The translations under genes and the position numbers were made by a program. DNA of 64,000 nucleotides from Streptomyces sp. BA2 (GTDB taxonomy: Bacteria; Actinomycetota; Actinomycetes; Streptomycetales; Streptomycetaceae): the NCBI RefSeq assembly GCF_009769735.1, contig NZ_WSRO01000002.1:6336001-6400000 (forward strand), written 5' to 3'. The notes under the pieces are model-generated. The model made no database searches. It was given only the letters and a program-made list of their open reading frames with translations, and had not been told where the DNA came from. Shown here in pieces: positions 58,634 through 64,000 of this stretch; position 1 is the stretch's first letter, and each line of letters starts with the position of its first letter.

Positions 58634-59026
58634 ATGCGCATCGGCGAACTTGCGGATCGGGCCGGCACCACCACGCGGACGCTTCGGTACTACGAGTCAC
58701 GGGGGCTGCTGCCCGCCCGTCGCAGCGGCAACGGCTACCGCACCTACGGCGAGGACGACGTGCGTCTCCTTGAGCAGATCAGGACCTTGCAGGATTTCGG
58801 GTTCGACCTGGAGGAGACGCGGCCGTTCGTGGAGTGTCTGCGGTCGGGGCATCCGGCGGGCGACTCCTGCCCGGCCTCGCTCGACGTCTACCGCCGCAAG
58901 ATCGGTGAACTCGACGCGCTGATCAGTGAGTTGAGCGCGGTGCGCGAGCAGGTGGGCGCGCAGCTGCTGCGCGCCGAGGCGGCGGTTCCGGGCGGCCCGG
59001 ACCCGAGTTGCGAACTGACGGGCTGA
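58634..59026 (+). CDS. MerR-family regulator
   Basis: MerR regulator of 130 residues: RIGELADRAGTTTRTLRYYESRGLLPARRSGNGYRTYGEDDVRLLEQIRTLQDFGFDLEE, then a coiled-coil dimerisation helix. One mid-protein Cys (GDSCPASLDVYRRK) and a C-terminal one (PSCELTG) could sense metal or redox state. It precedes a thioredoxin gene by 18 bases, suggesting that it controls a redox response together with itself. The start follows the palindromic promoter. Confidence 0.9.
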   Translation: MRIGELADRAGTTTRTLRYYESRGLLPARRSGNGYRTYGEDDVRLLEQIRTLQDFGFDLEETRPFVECLRSGHPAGDSCPASLDVYRRKIGELDALISELSAVREQVGAQLLRAEAAVPGGPDPSCELTG

Positions 59027-59044
59027 GGGAGAGGGAGCGGAAGC

Positions 59045-59389
59045 ATGGGGATGGTCAAGGCGGACGGCGTGGCCGAGGTGACGGACGCGGACTTCGAGGG
59101 GGAGGTGCTCAAGTCGGAACTGCCCGTGCTCGTGGAGTTCGGGGCTCAGTGGTGCGGCCCGTGCCGGCAGCTCGCCCCGGTGCTCAGCGAGATCGCACGC
59201 GAGGAGGAGGACAGGCTGAAGATCGTGCAGCTCGACGTGGACCACAATCCGCAGACGGCGATCGCGTACGGGATTCTGTCCGTGCCGTCCCTCCTGGTGT
59301 TCCGGAGCGGTGAGCCGGTGAAGTCCATGGTGGGCGCGCGCCCCAAGCGCAAGCTGCTCGCCGATCTCGCCGAGGCCGAGGTGCTCTGA
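59045..59389 (+). CDS. thioredoxin
   Basis: Thioredoxin of 114 residues. The active site is FGAQWCGPCRQLAPVLSEIA (WCGPC), the cis-Pro lies in ILSVPSLLVFRSG, and the fold is complete. It reduces protein disulfides, using electrons from thioredoxin reductase. It follows the MerR gene, probably in one operon, and is followed by a strong terminator. Streptomyces has several thioredoxins; this is an accessory one next to a MerR regulator. Confidence 0.94.
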   Translation: MGMVKADGVAEVTDADFEGEVLKSELPVLVEFGAQWCGPCRQLAPVLSEIAREEEDRLKIVQLDVDHNPQTAIAYGILSVPSLLVFRSGEPVKSMVGARPKRKLLADLAEAEVL

Positions 59390-59415
59390 CCTACGCGGTA
59401 CGTGAACAGAAAGAG

Positions 59416-59449
59416 AAAAGCCCCGGACGAATTGACGTCCGGGGCTTTT
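59416..59449. terminator. rho-independent terminator after thioredoxin
   Basis: Perfect 14-bp stem with AAAAGCCCCGGACG and CGTCCGGGGCTTTT around a 6-base loop. The A-run and U-run make it bidirectional in principle, but here it ends the MerR-thioredoxin unit. Confidence 0.92.
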
Positions 59450-59547
59450 CCTGGCGTATATTGGATCCTTTCGCGACCCCTGGCTCATTAAGCGCACAGG
59501 AATAGCGAGAATCTGTATAAGAGCACTGTAACTGGCGAGGGGCTGAA

Positions 59548-61788
59548 TTGTCAACCGAGGAATTGCGGGAAGAGCAGCAATTCGTCTCCGGGCTGTACGC
59601 GCGCCTCGACGCGCTGCGCGAGGAGGCACAAGCCGCCGTGCGGGCGTCGTTGACGCAGGTCGGCAACGGTCTGCAGGCCAGGCTTGAGCGCGACGTCCTG
59701 GTGGCCGAGCGGTCGGGACTGCTGGCCGCCTTCAACGCGGGAGAGAACGGCCTCTGCTTCGGGAGGCTCGAATTCCGCGACGGCCGTGATCACCACATCG
59801 GGCGCATCGGAATCCGTGCGTCCGACATCGAACGCACCCCACTCGTGATCGATTGGCGTGCGGAAGTCGCGCGCCCCTTCTATCTCGCGACCGGTCATAC
59901 GCCGATGGGGCTCCGCCGGCGCAGGCACATCACCACGGAGGGCCGCGACGTGACGGCCCTGCACGACGAGATCCTCGATCTCGGTGACACCACCCGCACC
60001 GGACACGAGGGCGCGAACGCCGACGAGGTGCTGCTCGCCGCCCTCGACTCGGCTCGCACCGGACGCATGCACGACATCGTGCAGACCATCCAGGCCGAGC
60101 AGGACCGCATCATCCGGGCCCCGCACCACGGCGTCCTCGTCGTCGAGGGCGGCCCCGGCACCGGCAAGACGGTTGTGGCGCTGCACCGTGCCGCGTTCCT
60201 CCTCTACGCCCACCGCCAGCTGCTCGCCAAGCGCGCGGTCCTGATCGTCGGCCCGAACCCCGCCTTCCTCGGCTACATCAGCGAGGTCCTGCCCGCGCTC
60301 GGCGAGACAGGCGTCCTCCTCTCCACGGTCGGCGAGCTGTTCCCCGGCGTGAGTGCCACCGGCACCGAAACCCCCGAGGCCACTGAGGTGAAGGGACGCG
60401 CGGAGATGGCGGACGTGCTCGCCGCCGCCCTGCGCGACCGGCAGCAGACCCCCGAGCCCGGCGCCCCGCTGATCATCGAGCACGACGACGGTGACCTCGT
60501 CCTGGACTGGACGATCGCCCACGAAGCACGCGAGGCGGCCCGCGAGGCGGACGTCCCGCACAACCTCGGCCGCCCGCACTTCGCCTTCCGCATCATCGAC
60601 ATGCTTACCGAGCAGCTCGCCGAGCGGCTCGGAGCCGACCCGTACGGCGGGCCCAACTTCCTCGGCCCCGACGACATCGCCCAGCTCGGCAAGGCCATCG
60701 CGGCCAGCCCCGAAGTGCACGCCGCCATCGAGGAGTTGTGGCCCCAGCTCACCCCGGAAGGCTTCCTCGCCGACTTCCTGGAGGAGCCGACGCCGCACCT
60801 GCCGGAGGCGGACGCCGAGATCGTGCGGCGCCCGCGCGGTGCCGCATGGACGGCTGCCGACGTCCCGCTGCTCGACGAGGCCGCCGAGCTGCTCGGCAGC
60901 GACGACAGCGCGGCGCGTGCGATGGCCGAGGCCGAGCGTGCCAAGCAGATCGCCTACGCACAGGGCGTGTTGGACGTCTCGTACGCGTCCCGTACGTATG
61001 AGTTCGAGGACAAGGACGACGAGGAATCCGAGGTCCTGCTCGCGCACGACATCATCGACGCCGAGCGGATGGCCGAGCGCCAGGAGGAGGCCGACCACCG
61101 CAGCGCCGCCGAGCGCGCCGCGGCGGACCGTACGTGGGCCTTCGGGCACATCATCGTGGACGAGGCGCAGGAACTCTCCGCCATGGCCTGGCGGTTGCTC
61201 ATGCGGCGCTGTCCGACCCGCTCGATGACGCTGGTCGGCGACCCCGCCCAGACGGCGGAGGCCGGCGGCTGCGGCTCCTGGGACACGATCCTGTCCCCGT
61301 ACGTCGAGGACCGCTGGGAGTACACACGCCTCGGCGTCAACTACCGCACGCCCGTGGAGATCATGGACGTGGCCGCCGAGGTGCCGCGCGTCGAGTACCC
61401 CGACTTCCAGCCGCCGAGTTCGGTGCGGTCCACGGGCGTGCTCCCCTGGGCGCGCCGCACCGACGACCTCGCCGCGGCCGTGGCCGACGCGGTGGCGGAC
61501 GAGGCACGGGACGAGGGCCGCCTGGCGGTGATCGCCCCGCGCGAGCTCCATGCCGAGCTCGCCGGAAAGCTCCCCGGAGTGACGGCCGGGGAGGCCCCGG
61601 ACCTGACGCGGCCGGTCGTCCTGATCGACCCGCGTCAGGCGAAGGGCCTGGAGTTCGACACGGTCCTGGTGGTGGAGCCGGGCCGCTACGGCACGAGTGA
61701 CCTGTACGTGGCCCTGACCCGGGCCACGCAGCGGCTCGGCATCCTGCACGCCGAGGAACTGCCGGTGGCGCTCAAGCAGTTCGACTAG
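59548..61788 (+). CDS. HelD/HelR-like RNA polymerase recycling ATPase
   Basis: Superfamily 1 UvrD/Rep-like ATPase of 746 residues, similar to actinobacterial HelD/HelR, which remove stalled RNA polymerase from DNA and can give rifamycin tolerance. The N-terminal coiled-coil arm (STEELREEQQFVSGLYARLDALREEAQAAV) is present. Walker A is VEGGPGTGKTVVALHRAAFL, and Walker B is HIIVDEAQELSAMAWRLL. Later motifs include LVGDPAQTAEAGG, GVNYRTPVEIM and AKGLEFDTVLVVEP, then YVALTRATQRL. The start is the rare codon TTG with GAGGGG before it. A TATAAG hexamer at 59516 may be the -10 box. Confidence 0.9.
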   Translation: MSTEELREEQQFVSGLYARLDALREEAQAAVRASLTQVGNGLQARLERDVLVAERSGLLAAFNAGENGLCFGRLEFRDGRDHHIGRIGIRASDIERTPLVIDWRAEVARPFYLATGHTPMGLRRRRHITTEGRDVTALHDEILDLGDTTRTGHEGANADEVLLAALDSARTGRMHDIVQTIQAEQDRIIRAPHHGVLVVEGGPGTGKTVVALHRAAFLLYAHRQLLAKRAVLIVGPNPAFLGYISEVLPALGETGVLLSTVGELFPGVSATGTETPEATEVKGRAEMADVLAAALRDRQQTPEPGAPLIIEHDDGDLVLDWTIAHEAREAAREADVPHNLGRPHFAFRIIDMLTEQLAERLGADPYGGPNFLGPDDIAQLGKAIAASPEVHAAIEELWPQLTPEGFLADFLEEPTPHLPEADAEIVRRPRGAAWTAADVPLLDEAAELLGSDDSAARAMAEAERAKQIAYAQGVLDVSYASRTYEFEDKDDEESEVLLAHDIIDAERMAERQEEADHRSAAERAAADRTWAFGHIIVDEAQELSAMAWRLLMRRCPTRSMTLVGDPAQTAEAGGCGSWDTILSPYVEDRWEYTRLGVNYRTPVEIMDVAAEVPRVEYPDFQPPSSVRSTGVLPWARRTDDLAAAVADAVADEARDEGRLAVIAPRELHAELAGKLPGVTAGEAPDLTRPVVLIDPRQAKGLEFDTVLVVEPGRYGTSDLYVALTRATQRLGILHAEELPVALKQFD

Positions 61789-61804
61789 TTCACCGTCGGC
61801 TGGT

Positions 61805-64000
<2,196 letters not shown>

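Noticed and set aside
59551..61749. Open frame of 732 codons opposite the HelD-like gene
   Set aside because: Shadow frame; all ATPase motifs are on the plus strand.

Overview
The window is chromosomal DNA of a Streptomyces-type high-GC actinomycete. Third codon positions are almost all G or C, GTG starts are common, and the gene families are typical of the genus: DUF3817, AIM24, IcmA, GlxA, DUF6230/DUF6114, HelD-like ATPase, mycothiol-linked DsbA-like protein. The block pyk-ackA-pta-pfkA, with icmA and a thioredoxin on one side and sugar ABC genes, thioredoxin and glgB further along, looks like the region I recall in S. coelicolor around SCO5413-SCO5440. That comparison is from memory and was not computed.

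Layout. 1-5.6 kb: a MarR regulator cut by the left edge, three translationally coupled AIM24 genes, a DUF3817/thiamine-binding pair, and a self-regulated SRPBCC-DUF4166-TetR operon. 5.9-10.7 kb: a cell-surface glycan locus (cslA, glxA, GH6 lipoprotein). 10.8-17.2 kb: an ArsR/MFS divergent pair, MarR-DUF3817-icmA and a secreted hydrolase. 17.3-21.7 kb: an OmpR-type two-component system divergent from a MurG-like glycosyltransferase and a sugar-nucleotide dehydratase. 22-27.2 kb: TetR, a thioredoxin-TPR protein, and the DUF6230/DUF6114/coiled-coil envelope module behind a 600-base structured leader. 27.3-33.5 kb: glycolysis and acetate metabolism (pyk, ackA, pta, and divergent pfkA). 33.5-40.7 kb: accessory region with an Rhs/YD-repeat polymorphic toxin, a probable immunity gene, an HTH regulator, a decayed gene and a HIT protein. 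40.7-46.1 kb: a receptor-like Ser/Thr kinase and a sugar ABC transporter lacking its own ATPase. 46.3-50.3 kb: a CitA/CitB-type two-component system divergent from dctA. 50.2-59.4 kb: TetR/MFS efflux pair, HIT-like protein, GDSL esterase, GH16 glucanase, DsbA-like protein, an IS5-family insertion, oxidoreductase, VOC, MerR and thioredoxin. 59.5-64 kb: HelD-like ATPase and glgB, cut by the right edge.

The clearest accessory signals are the Rhs toxin with an ADP-ribosyltransferase-like tail and adjacent immunity candidate, a pseudogene beside it, and an 866-bp IS5 element that landed in the centre of a palindromic operator. Several regulator-target pairs show their probable DNA sites directly: TTGAGCG/CGCTCAA for the TetR operon, TTGCACA/TGTGCAA at 11-bp spacing for the efflux pair, 22-bp direct repeats before dctA, and 11-bp-spaced CTCTTA repeats before the MurG-like gene. 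A dispersed intergenic repeat (core CCCGCCCACCCACCCG) occurs at three loci. I saw no rRNA or tRNA genes, no CRISPR array and no prophage.
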